Positions 52,463 through 62,274 of a stretch of DNA of 64,000 bases are shown here, one piece after another. How positions within the stretch are numbered: the first letter of the stretch is position 1; every line of letters starts with the position of its first letter. The position numbers and the translations under genes are program-made. Source of the DNA: Symsagittifera roscoffensis (Eukaryota > Xenacoelomorpha > Acoela > Convolutidae). The notes under the pieces are model-generated. The model was not told the origin of the DNA and made no database searches. It saw only the letters and a list, made by a program, of their open reading frames with translations. The DNA is taken from the NCBI RefSeq assembly GCF_963678635.1, contig NC_087070.1, positions 43,198,988-43,262,987 of the forward strand. The letters run 5' to 3'.

Positions 52463-55071
52463 CGCAAAAAAATTCAAGTTAAATTACTTAACGCTGCCTC
52501 CTCGATCTCGTAAGTATCAAGAGTGTCTCTTAGATTTCTCAATGACAATATTAGTGACTCCGTTAGAGTTACACACACACAGGGCTTACTCAGTATTCCA
52601 AGTGCACGAGAGTAAGGAACAACTTTTCTTCTCAAGTGAGTGTGTATTTGCCTAATACACTCACCGAGGTATTCCTTTATTCGTTCCCGGATTGCCCGAA
52701 CTTTCCTATTAAGTAGCTCAGGGCAACCACACAACCAAAATCACAATAAAAAAAATTTTGTTCGCGTAATTCTGATACACCCGATCTAGAATCCAAAGTT
52801 GATCACAAATTTCCGGGTCAAGATGGACTCTTATGCTCCTAATAAGCGCGCCTAATATCCTAATATGATTTAAATTAAATGGATATTTTCCTTTTCCCAA
52901 ATTGCCACAGAAGATTTCCTCAAGTTCCTAACTTTGGGTTGTTTAGAAGGTTTAAGACACTCCGGAGGGTTACTTCGGAGGGTTGTTAAGACACTTAGCC
53001 TACTCCGGAGGGTACCTTAATCACCCAAGTCACTTCGGAGGGTCCCCCTAAATTTACTAAGGAGGGTCAATAAGATGCTTAATATGCTCCGGAGGGTTAC
53101 TTCGGAGGGTACCTCCAAAATTTTCAAATTTCTGAGCTTCACTCAGAAGGGCCTTCAATTGACTTCAGGAAGCGTCAAAACAAGCTAAATTCTCTATCAG
53201 GGGGCTGTCTTAACTTCTTTGGATAACATCGTGGAAATTTTCCACTAAGGAGGGTTGCTAATGGCCTTAGCTGACTCCAGAGGGTTACCTCGGAGGGTTC
53301 CTCAAAAATCAAGAAAAAAGGTTATGTCCCCGCAACAAAGTCTCCAAAAGCGGTCTACCTGACCTAAAACTAGGTTGGCTGACACGGTCAACCTTCCCAG
53401 TTGAATAAAAGGATGTTTTGATAAAATTTTCTGCCGCTCGGAGGGTTGCCCGTAATTTGGACCCTCCGAACCAGCAAATTCTAAAAAATTTTTCTTTTCC
53501 GAGATTATCAACCCAAAAACGGTTGCGGTCCGGAAAAGTGGTATAAAATGTCGACTTATGGTACCAAATCTATCCCGATCGGATGACTAGTGTTTGAGAA
53601 ATTGCCAAAAACGTGTTTGTCCAAATGGCCCTTTTTCACCACCTATATAGGTTCTGAGAAACTTTTTCCGCAATTCCTATCGAAAGTGCCTAAAAATAAT
53701 TGAAACGAGCGTAGTAGCCCTGTAAGGCACTGGAATAGTGCAAGAAATCGGATCAAAATTGGTTTGGAGACAAAAATTTGGCCAATAACTATTAAATTTG
53801 GACCCTCCGATTCCTTCCTTTTCCGATCCTTAAGTCGTTAGCTCTATCTACGGAGCTGATCGGAGGGTTACTCAAGAATTTCTCTAGTAAACGAGCACGT
53901 TATGCTAGCATGCTCCTAACGCAAAAAATTTTATTGCTCTAACTCTAAAAACTCAAAAACTCGATCCCCAAAACAGATTGACAAAATCCGGAAAATTATC
54001 GAAATTTTGACCGAAAAACTTTGGTTTTTTCCAACTTCTACTGAATCTTTTCTCACGCGGTTTCTTTAGTTAGGGGGATCGAACCACGTAGCTACTCCCT
54101 ATATAAAAGCTTTTTGTTGATCGGAAAAGCTCGGATATCCAAAAATTAGGGGGTCTACAGTTTGATCGAAAATCGATGATTTTCGACAAAATTGGGTGTT
54201 TTTTGGGTCTAACTTAGGAGATAAGTGATATGTAATAAGGGTATTAACCTATTAGTAGTCGTTAATGAATAGTACTATACCCTCCTTTGCACCAAAATAC
54301 CCGAATTAAGACCCTTAACTCGGAAATTTGTAATCGATGGAGGGTACAATCGGACCGCGCCAATCGTGCCCCCCACCACTTAAGTTTTAATGAAATAGTA
54401 CCCGAACGATACTAAAATTGCTTCAACGATACCCAACAGTCGTTGCGGATGTTTTCCTTGATGTCCCTGTTGAGTGTGGAACACGTTGATCAGCTTGCCA
54501 CTCTACCCTCCGGCCACCGGCAAAATCACCATTAACGTGCTTAAACACTCAAATTGCACTCGAGGGAGGGTATCCAACCCTTCACCAAAACACACAATCT
54601 TTCTATCAGAAACGATATAAATCAATCTGAAACCTGAAACAACAACAAATAGGAAGGTCAGATCACATCTCGTCCGGAAATAACATATAAACTGTCACTT
54701 TATGTTTTTTACTGTTTTTGGTCTTTTTTGGATTTTTTACTGTTTTTTGTACTTTTTTGTTTTCAAATAATTTATTTTTGGCTTTTTCTTGGTTATACAC
54801 TATTTTTGTTTGCTTTTACGCTTTCTCTTTAATTGTTTTTGGCCCCGGGACCTCGGGACAAGCGAGTTCATGACTTCCCACCTAACCCTCCGGCCCCCGG
54901 AATTTTCGGTGTTAACTGAGTTAAAAAGCTAAATTGTACTGGACGGAGGGTACGCACCTTCCCCCTAGTACAATAACGGTCATTAAGGCCTCTAACTCGG
55001 GCATACGCCCGGAGCGGAGGGTTCGTCGCTGAAATGCTTGCTGATCATGATGGTCTTATGCCTTTGACAGG

Positions 55072-55088
55072 CCCACCCAGGAGCGCCA
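55072..55088 (-). promoter_or_regulatory. Candidate primer binding site
   Basis: TGGCGCTCCTGGGTGGG in sense starts 12 bases after the 5' LTR end and has the TGG expected opposite a tRNA CCA end. The gap of 12 bases is larger than usual and I cannot match the tRNA by eye, so the priming tRNA is not named. Confidence 0.35.
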
Positions 55089-55100
55089 TAAAAACGTCTA

Positions 55101-55937
55101 TGTAACATTCGCCCAAATACTACACAGCGACGGAGCGTAGAAAAAGTACCTATTAACGACTGGCAGGCGTCAGTTACCTTAATCCTACTCGTTTTTCACC
55201 GTCTCGACCTTGCCAGTTGATTTTCTGGTCTGTTTAGGGCTAAGTAAAAAGTTACTATTTTTAGGCCATCAGTCAAACGACTTTTGATCAGCTTTCGTTT
55301 ACATGCGAACACAACCACATAGCTGAGTCTCGGATCCTCAGACTACGTGATTGTCATTAAAAACACGGCTCGAACAACCTATTTTAATATGTTTTTGTGT
55401 GACAGTTCTATATTAAATCCATTGGAGATGGATTGACCCTTTCCTCTTTCTAGCTACTCATGTTCTGAAATATCAAACAATAACGGTGTTAATTAAGAGA
55501 TCTTTCACATTCCAGCAGCTATAAAGTTAGTTTATACAGTCCCTTCACATAGAACAGTCTCTGGGGGACCAAGCCTCCGCTCCCGTAATATTCCTGAGAT
55601 AACGCTCTTCCCCCACTGAAGCCTCCTTCTCCACCAATATCTGTTGACAAGTGTCTTATCGTGCGTTGTTGCCACGATAAGAGGCTTCGTATTTTCCGTC
55701 TCTGGTACGACTGTTTTTCACAATATCTGTCGTTGTTCTGAATTTTGTCATTTTTTCAGTCAAAATGGCCGTTTTTCGTATTTCTGAGAAATATCAATTT
55801 GAAAATCGAATTTTTAAAAATAAATATTCCAGAATATTCTGACCCTCCTTCGCAATACTTTTTCGTCAATAAGGCCTTTAGTCGTTCTTTTTTACGTCGC
55901 CGGAAGGTTGTGCTGTGCCATCTGGCAGAATGGCACA
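55101..55937 (-). repeat. 5' LTR (837 bp)
   Basis: This is nearly identical to the left LTR, but without its 46-bp segment. The differences I can see by eye number about five in 837 bp. A TATA-like TATAAAC lies at 55530-55536 in sense, and a 9-bp-stem hairpin at 55655-55681. The right edge GGCACA is followed directly by array sequence TATCCCGAATAC. Confidence 0.95.
55530..55536 (-). promoter_or_regulatory. Candidate TATA box in the 5' LTR
   Basis: TATAAAC within ACTGTATAAACTAAC in sense, followed ~145 bases later by ATTAAA (55383-55388). This fits a U3-R layout, though no initiator is evident. Confidence 0.4.
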
Positions 55938-57900
55938 TATCCCGAATACTAAAAGGTGACCTACACCGGTTCTGTTAAATCATGTTTCAAGATTGACAAT
56001 GGTTAAAACTTTGCTTTTAATTTTCGTATTGTAAAAGATAAAAATTCTATTGCTAGCTTTTAATTGTTTGTATGCGAATCTTAGCTAGCTTAGAAAATCG
56101 GAATCCACTTACAGTTTGCTGAATCCGCTTTTTTTGCAGACTCCACTTACAAAATTTGCAGGCTCTTCTTACATTCACTGAGTCTACGTAAGTTTTGCTG
56201 AATCCACTTACAGTTGCGGAAACCAGAACAACTAACAATTAGCTATATTTGCTTGTTGCGGAATCCGCGACACATTAAAAGTGCCGACAAAATTTACTTT
56301 ATGGAAAACTGTACAATAACAAGGTCCCTTGAGAATCAGAAAATTATTTCTCCAAACTGTTGAATGTTTACGACTTAGCCATTCAGAAAGATCTCGCCTT
56401 ATATTCCTACGCAAAATTTTTTGTTCGTTTTACCTACAAAACTCACCGTTCACCATCTTTTAAGTTGTATAACGGAACAAAAGGCAAGAGTGAAATTTGG
56501 TGACAAAAAAACTAAACCATTTATGCTAATAATTAAAATAGCTGCAGCGAGCATATTTTGTGATACAAGCAAAATAATCATTAGAATGTTTAATCTGAAA
56601 AGTTTCTGACTCAACATATTTTGCTAGATTTTGACATGAATAATTTATAGACAAATTAGTTTTCAATTATTACATGCTCTACGCAAGCGAGACCTGTCTA
56701 TCATAATTGATTTTTCTTGTCTATCATAGTTGATTTTTCAAGGGACCCCTATATCAGAGAGGGACCCCTATACCCAGGATGTGCCCTCATATGTCGATTT
56801 CACTCTCGTCTCATCTCAAGTACTGCCCTCTTGATTTGAATTCACTCTATCATCTCATCACAAACACTGCCTTCTTGATTTGAATTCACCCTCCACCTAC
56901 TAGAAAGATTTTGGGACTAATAGAATATCAAATACTCACCCAATTCTTTGGTCTCCTGTATCCAACATTATGAATAAGTTCAGTAAAAATTTAATATCCA
57001 CTCACAGTTTTCTAAGTCTGGTGTTAATTACCGATTCCACTTACAAATTTTGCACATTAAACTTACACTTGCGGACTCTACATTAAATTTTGCGGAGTCC
57101 ACTTACACATGTGAAATCCAGAACCACTAGCTATATTCGCTTGTTGTGGAATTCGCGACACATAAAATGTGCCGACATTTACATTTCAACCAGGTCTTTT
57201 GAGAATAAGACATTCAATGCTCTAAAACCGTTCCATGTTTAAGAATTAGCCATTCAGTAAGATCTCGCATCAGATTCCCGAACAAATATGTTTTTTCGTT
57301 TCACCTAAAGTCTCTCACCATTTTTAGGTGGATAAAAAAACCCAATAAGTGAAATTTGATGACAAATTAAACCATCTATAATTCCCAAAAATAAGAAAAA
57401 TGAAGCGAGCATATTTCTAGATAAAAGCACAATTATTATTACAATGTTTATTCTTAAAAGTTTCTGACTCAACATATTTCCAGAGATTTTTGATATGATT
57501 AATTTATATGTAAAATAGTTTTCAATTTACTATACAATTGCACGCGGGATGATGTGTCTGTCATAATTGTTTTTTCAAGCGACCACTCTATCACAGTAGT
57601 ACCCAGGGTGTGCTTTCAAATTTTGGTTTCACTCTCGTCTCATCTCAAGTTCTGCCCTCATTATTTCAATTCACTCTACATCTTCTGCATTTGGAATAAC
57701 GGAATCCCAAACACTGACCTAATTTGGCAATATGCAATGCTTTGTGTTATCAACACTTCTCAACCTGTTAGCTCCAAATAAGGTTTTTACTTGGTCTTCT
57801 GTTTTGCCAGATTTTAATTGTTCATATGCAAGTTCATTAAAATAAAATCGAACCAAATTTGCATTTGCGGATTCCATTTATTTTTTGCGGAGTCCACTTG
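55938..57900. repeat. Array of ~1 kb repeats (right part)
   Basis: This continues the unit interrupted at 31988: CCCGAATACTAAAAGGTGAC matches 28983 and 30033. Anchors GCTAGCTTTTAATTGTT at 56052 and a shortened one at 57810 mark unit starts, and the array fades out by about 58000. The unit at 56052 is closest to the one at 30145. ORFs on both strands (56053-56609, 57554-57781) are repeat read-through. Confidence 0.85.
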
Positions 57901-58590
57901 CAGTTGCGAAATCCAGAACAATTAGCTATATTCGCTTGTTGCCGAAGCTGCGACAAAACAATTGTGCCGACAAAATTTACATTGCAGGTATTTTCACGCT
58001 GAATCCAAGGAAACTTTTTACTGTGATTCCACTTATATTTTGGAAAAGGTTCAAAAAATTGTTTCTGAAATCCAGGAACATAGTGACAGCAAATTGTGCG
58101 TCTATCCAGTGCACAGTTTGGTCTCGTAATGATTTCGTTTGTGTAACGTTTGTGCAAATGGTCAGGAGAAAAAAAAACGCAAAAACTAAATATTTTCTTT
58201 GAAAGTCCTGCTAACAAGACTGCTTGTAACAAATGAATCTTTTTAAATTTCAAATGCCATTTGACGTGTATGAAATAAATATTTGATTGTTGCAAGTTGA
58301 TGAAACATTGCAAACAGAAAATGAAATTTAGTTTTAAACTGTTTTCATGTTTTGCTGTCATGTCACATTAAGTACAAAGAAACGATAGTCGGCTTATGAT
58401 ATAACTTACCTGAGCTTAGTTTGGATCAATTTTACGATGGATTATTTGCTGCTTGCGCGAGGGAAATGTTTTCCCCATTATTTATTCGAATTTGGCCAAT
58501 TTGGTATATCTCAAACCCCCATAACTTTTTGAAAAAAAAAACAAAGCTGAAAAATCCTATTAATTTCTACCTCAAGACATAAATATTTTT
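57900..58590. other. Array edge and worn repeats, no gene seen
   Basis: The overlapping ORFs at 57837-58361 (minus) and 57885-58202 (plus) occupy the end of the array plus a segment with GTGCACAGTTTGGTCTCGTAATGA. That segment also occurs near 11095-11130 and in shortened form near 62890. I regard them as repeat sequence. Confidence 0.45.
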
Positions 58591-58595
58591 CAGAT

Positions 58596-59031
58596 CAGGG
58601 GCGGATTTAGGATTTAGTGGGGGCGGACAATTCCCCATTCCCCTCTCGTCAGGGATTTCACCCCACCAAACAAAGGGTCACCAAACTATGGATAATATTT
58701 CATGACATCTATTTTCGGCCGACCAACACTAAAAATTTTCTGTAGGCGCCTTTGGCGTCAATAATTATTAATTTTGAAGGGGAGCGCGCGCCAAAAAAAA
58801 ATTCGATTTTTTTCGGTCAATATTTTCCAAAAAGAACTCAAAATCGCCATTTTTGGCCTGTTTTTTTTCAAAAAAATTGTTCGCGGTGCAAGAAATTTGG
58901 TGAAAATAGGGTCTTCATAGTGACTTAGGAGAGCTCAGAAAATCATTTTGGTCGACTTAAAAAAAATCCCTTTCCTTTTCAAAATTTTTTGAAAGTCTCA
59001 TTCCCTCGAGAATATCCTAGATCCGCCTCTG
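58596..59031. mobile_element. hAT-type MITE, 436 bp
   Basis: The ends CAGGGGCGGATTTAGGAT and, inverted, CAGAGGCGGATCTAGGAT form ~18-bp terminal repeats of the form seen in many hAT transposons. Flanks TTTCAGAT and TTTTAGAT are an 8-bp target duplication with one mismatch, the size typical of hAT. The interior is non-coding, with A- and T-runs. Confidence 0.88.
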
Positions 59032-59039
59032 TTTTAGAT

Positions 59040-62000
59040 GAAAATTCGTTGTTTAAAATGGTTAGTAAAAATTCAAAATTTATTTAGAGGAAAAACCATC
59101 CCGAGCCCAAATTGTTACAAGAATGAGTCCTGAGCCCACAAAAGGAATTGTCTGGATTTCGTTTGTACTCTAATACTCTCTCGAAATTTTTTGAGGTTTT
59201 TTATTGTTTAACTCTGGTCAGGAAACGATAGACCGGAAAAATATCGCCGGTGCCTGAAAAATACTCGCGGCCTATGTCGCAAATCAAAAAGACTGAAAGA
59301 AACTCAGGATTTCCAATAAAAAAATTAAGATGCAATATTGAGCGCAGCAGATTTGAAATGATGATGTCGCATTGGTTTTTAGTTAACAAAACTGTCTGGC
59401 TAGTACCAAAAGAATTATTTGTATAATTACTATGAAATTCTCAAAAAATGATGGCACAAAAATCTCGTGAAGTTCGCGGATAATTTTGTCTGTCGCAAAC
59501 GTCACTGACATTTAAATTTGATCTCGCCAATTTTAGATTTTTTTGCTCGGAAAATTTACAATTTTCATTTGGTAGCGAAAGTCTGGAGTTTTCAAAATTC
59601 GCCCCAGAGAGAAGAGAAAAAATTGTGTTTTGTCTCGATAGTTTCGGCAAAAACCCACGAACTTACTAACGATAAAATTTTCCGAGTTACACTACAGTCA
59701 AATAGAGGCTAAATGTGAACTTATGAGTTACCAAAGAAAGCTTAATCACAAAATTGTTTCAAAATTTGGAAAAGTGAAGAAAAAACATAAAACTCCTCTT
59801 TGAATTTTTTCATATTTAAAGATTTTTTATCTTTATCAAAAGTTTGAATTGTAATAGGTTCATTTTTCTTTTTAATCTTTTAATTTATTGCTGAAAAAAA
59901 ACATAATGGTCAAAAATTGAAACAGTAGGAGTCCCGCTGTTTTGTCTCTCGATTTTACGGATCTCTTATTTTTTCCTCTTTTTGCGAAAAGAAGAGGGGG
60001 ATGGGCTTCGTTACTAAGTTCCATCATACCAGTTTTCATCATACCTGATCTTCTATAAATACAAAAACAGCACAAAATTTCAAAAGTTATAAGCTTGCAT
60101 TGACCAACGTTACTTGAAAACTAAGATAAAACATGTCAAAAGACACAAACAGCACTGGTTTATCTATTGTGGTTCAGTGATAGCAACTTTCAGTTTGAAC
60201 TGTATTGTTCCGACTTTGAAAGAAATGTCATATATTTAAGATTTAGGTAGACTTTATAAATTAGATTTTTCGACGTCAAACTCATAGTTATAAACAACTT
60301 TTTAAATTACTCCATTGGAGATATCGACTCCTTGAGCTCAAATATATAAAGTTGTGTCAATAGAAACGCATCCGTGCGAAATGAAAAATTAAACTTTTTT
60401 ATGTGTCTTTGGTTAAAGTAATATATGTCTGCTTTATGACGAGTATCAATACGTGGTTGTCTACTAACTTCTTCTTACTACTTAAGTTTCGTGCTACTCA
60501 AATTTTACTAGTCAACTTTTACTACCGAGCTATTCAAATTGTACTATTCTCATTTCATGTTTAATTTTTTCCTCATTTTCTCTCAAAATTTTTTCTTCTT
60601 TTTTTTCTCTGTCGCAATTAGTTAATTTAGGGCGAATGAGAATTGCAAGACTTTGCTTTGATAAACGACTTTTCTTGTTTGATTCGAAATTGTCTAGGAT
60701 TGCTCTGAACATCAAACAGCATTTAAGAGTTTTTGTGAATGCGACTGGTTTTCAATGCAAACGGCAAAGCTTTTGATGGATTAATGTGAGAATTTTTTCT
60801 AGTTCTCGAACAATTGATGGAATAATTCATCAAAACCATCACCAAAAATTTATTTTTAGATGAATACGCTGTCTCAAAAAAAGGAAAAAACAAACAAAAA
60901 ACCAAAATATTTTTCTTTTTTCTCAGGAAACATTTTATTGACTGTTGTTTTACCTGTAAAGAAACCTTCATTTCAATTTTTTTAGGCTCGATTTTCGATC
61001 ACAACAATTAGAGTAAATATGAAAGACATTAGAAAAACCATTGGTTGGTATACACACTTAAAGAATGATTAGCGAAAAAAATGTTGCTTCTGTGAAATCG
61101 ACAAATTTTGATTTTTAAGTTTCGATGCCAATGAACTATCCCTTTAAAACTATGATGTCTAGTAACGATTCGTCAACCCTATGAAGAAAAATTCCAACGG
61201 TTAGGCATATGGAAGTTCCGTACCTAGTAACTAATTCTCCCCTTTTATAAAAGAGGGAGGGGGCTATGAATTGATCCCACATTTTTCATATAATTTGAGA
61301 AGTATAGGGAATTAAAATGACCGATATGCTTGGAGTAAATCAATTTGGCTGATTTTGAATACGGTTTAATTCACCAAACTTAAAAATTAAGCTAAAAATT
61401 TCATCATAACACAAAAATTCCGAAAAGCGCGCTTAAAATAATCCAAACTGACAATTTTTAAACCCTAAAGTTCTACTAAAACGGTATGTGAATTGAGAAA
61501 AATTTTGTTTGAAAACTTTTAATTTAAGTTAAATCTTGATAAAAAGACACGCTCGCTGTATATTCCGTACTTTTCCGCAAACTTTAGAACATAATCATTT
61601 TTAATTGCAAAAAAAATAGCGGCCTGGGAGTGGTTTTTTGTGTAAAAGCGGCCTCAAAAAACCACTCTCAATTTCCACAATTGGTTAAACCGGAGCGCTT
61701 TTGTAAAATTAACATTTTGAGGAACTCAATGAATTGTCTTCGATTGTAGTGTTTTGATTGCCAAAACACCAAAAACTCAATCGGAGGCCTCGAGAAGACT
61801 AGGCAGCAATTAATTTTTATACTTTTTTTGTCTCGACCATTTTTTCTCGTTTTTTTTCTAACGCAAAGTCAAGAACCACAAACTTTTAATGTAATGAGTT
61901 GAGAGATATATCAGAATAAAAGCGTTTCAGTCGTGTACTGTCACAAATTAGTCAAATCGCTCAATTTTGAACACTAGAAATTTTCACAATAATATCTCAG
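59040..62000. other. AT-rich DNA, no gene supported
   Basis: Short ORFs occur at 59201-59389, 59441-59712 (both strands), 60530-60715 and 60723-60971, but none has paired splice sites, codon bias or a recognisable motif. TCTCCCCTTTTATAAAAGAGG near 61237 is a small imperfect palindrome. Confidence 0.45.
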
Positions 62001-62015
62001 GTAAGATATATTTTT

Positions 62016-62270
62016 TGTAAAATTCGCCCAGCAATTACACAGCGACGAAGCGTAGACAAAAATGCTTTTGACAACTGGTTGACATCAGTTACTTCACTTC
62101 TACTCGTTTTTCACCGTCTCGACCTAGACAATTGATTTTCCGGTCTGTTTAAGGTCTATCCATCATGTTACTGCTTTTAGGCCATCAGCCATATGAATTT
62201 TAATCAGTTTTCGCCTGCATGCACAAATAACCTCATAATGTGATCTCGGATCCCCACAAGTTGTCACGAA
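62016..62270 (-). repeat. Relict LTR fragment related to the giant element
   Basis: This begins TGTAAAATTCGCCCA and follows the giant element's LTR for about 250 bp at roughly 75-80 percent identity. Matching blocks include ACACAGCGACG, CTCGTTTTTCACCGTCTCGA, GGTCTGTTTA, TTTTAGGCCATCAG and TCTCGGATCC. It then diverges near 62270. Orientation matches the intact LTRs. It is either a truncated solo LTR or an LTR of an older, related family. Confidence 0.82.
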
Positions 62271-62274
62271 AGAG

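Larger units (their letters stand above)
52412..55100 (-). promoter_or_regulatory. 2.7 kb untranslated leader with a CGGAGGGT motif array
   Basis: This lies between the 5' LTR and gag. At least eleven exact CGGAGGGT and four exact ACCCTCCG copies (plus strand) lie between 52963 and 55023, densest at 52963-53110. Several one-off variants (AAGGAGGGT, GGGAGGGT) are also present. In element RNA the usual form is ACCCTCCG. There are two short ORFs close to gag (52474-52734, 52718-52900) of doubtful meaning. Possible roles are packaging, a protein-binding array or RNA structure; none is proven. Ty3 leaders are normally a few hundred bases. Confidence 0.7.
31989..55937 (-). mobile_element. Giant Ty3/gypsy LTR retrotransposon, 23,949 bp
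   Basis: This is bounded by two long terminal repeats in direct orientation, each running TG...CA. All element genes are on the minus strand, so the right LTR is the 5' one. Order in sense: LTR, 2.7 kb leader, gag-pro-RT, RNase H, integrase with macro-like tail, spacer, coiled-coil/SGNH gene set with a ~2570-codon ORF, 0.75 kb tail, LTR. RT-RNase H-INT order and integrase features (HHCC, D-D-35-E, GPF) place it in Ty3/gypsy (Metaviridae). The flanks, GGTAT and TATCCCGAAT, rejoin to the uninterrupted array sequence GGTATCCCGAAT seen at 28977 and 30027, with only TAT (or 4 bases with one mismatch) duplicated. Ordinary Ty3 elements are 5-10 kb. The interior is much less AT-rich than the host DNA. 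Confidence 0.96.

Noticed and set aside
54061-54100. GGTTCGATCCC-like tRNA B box on the minus strand
   Set aside because: Flanking bases do not form a T-stem or an acceptor stem, so this is not a tRNA gene.
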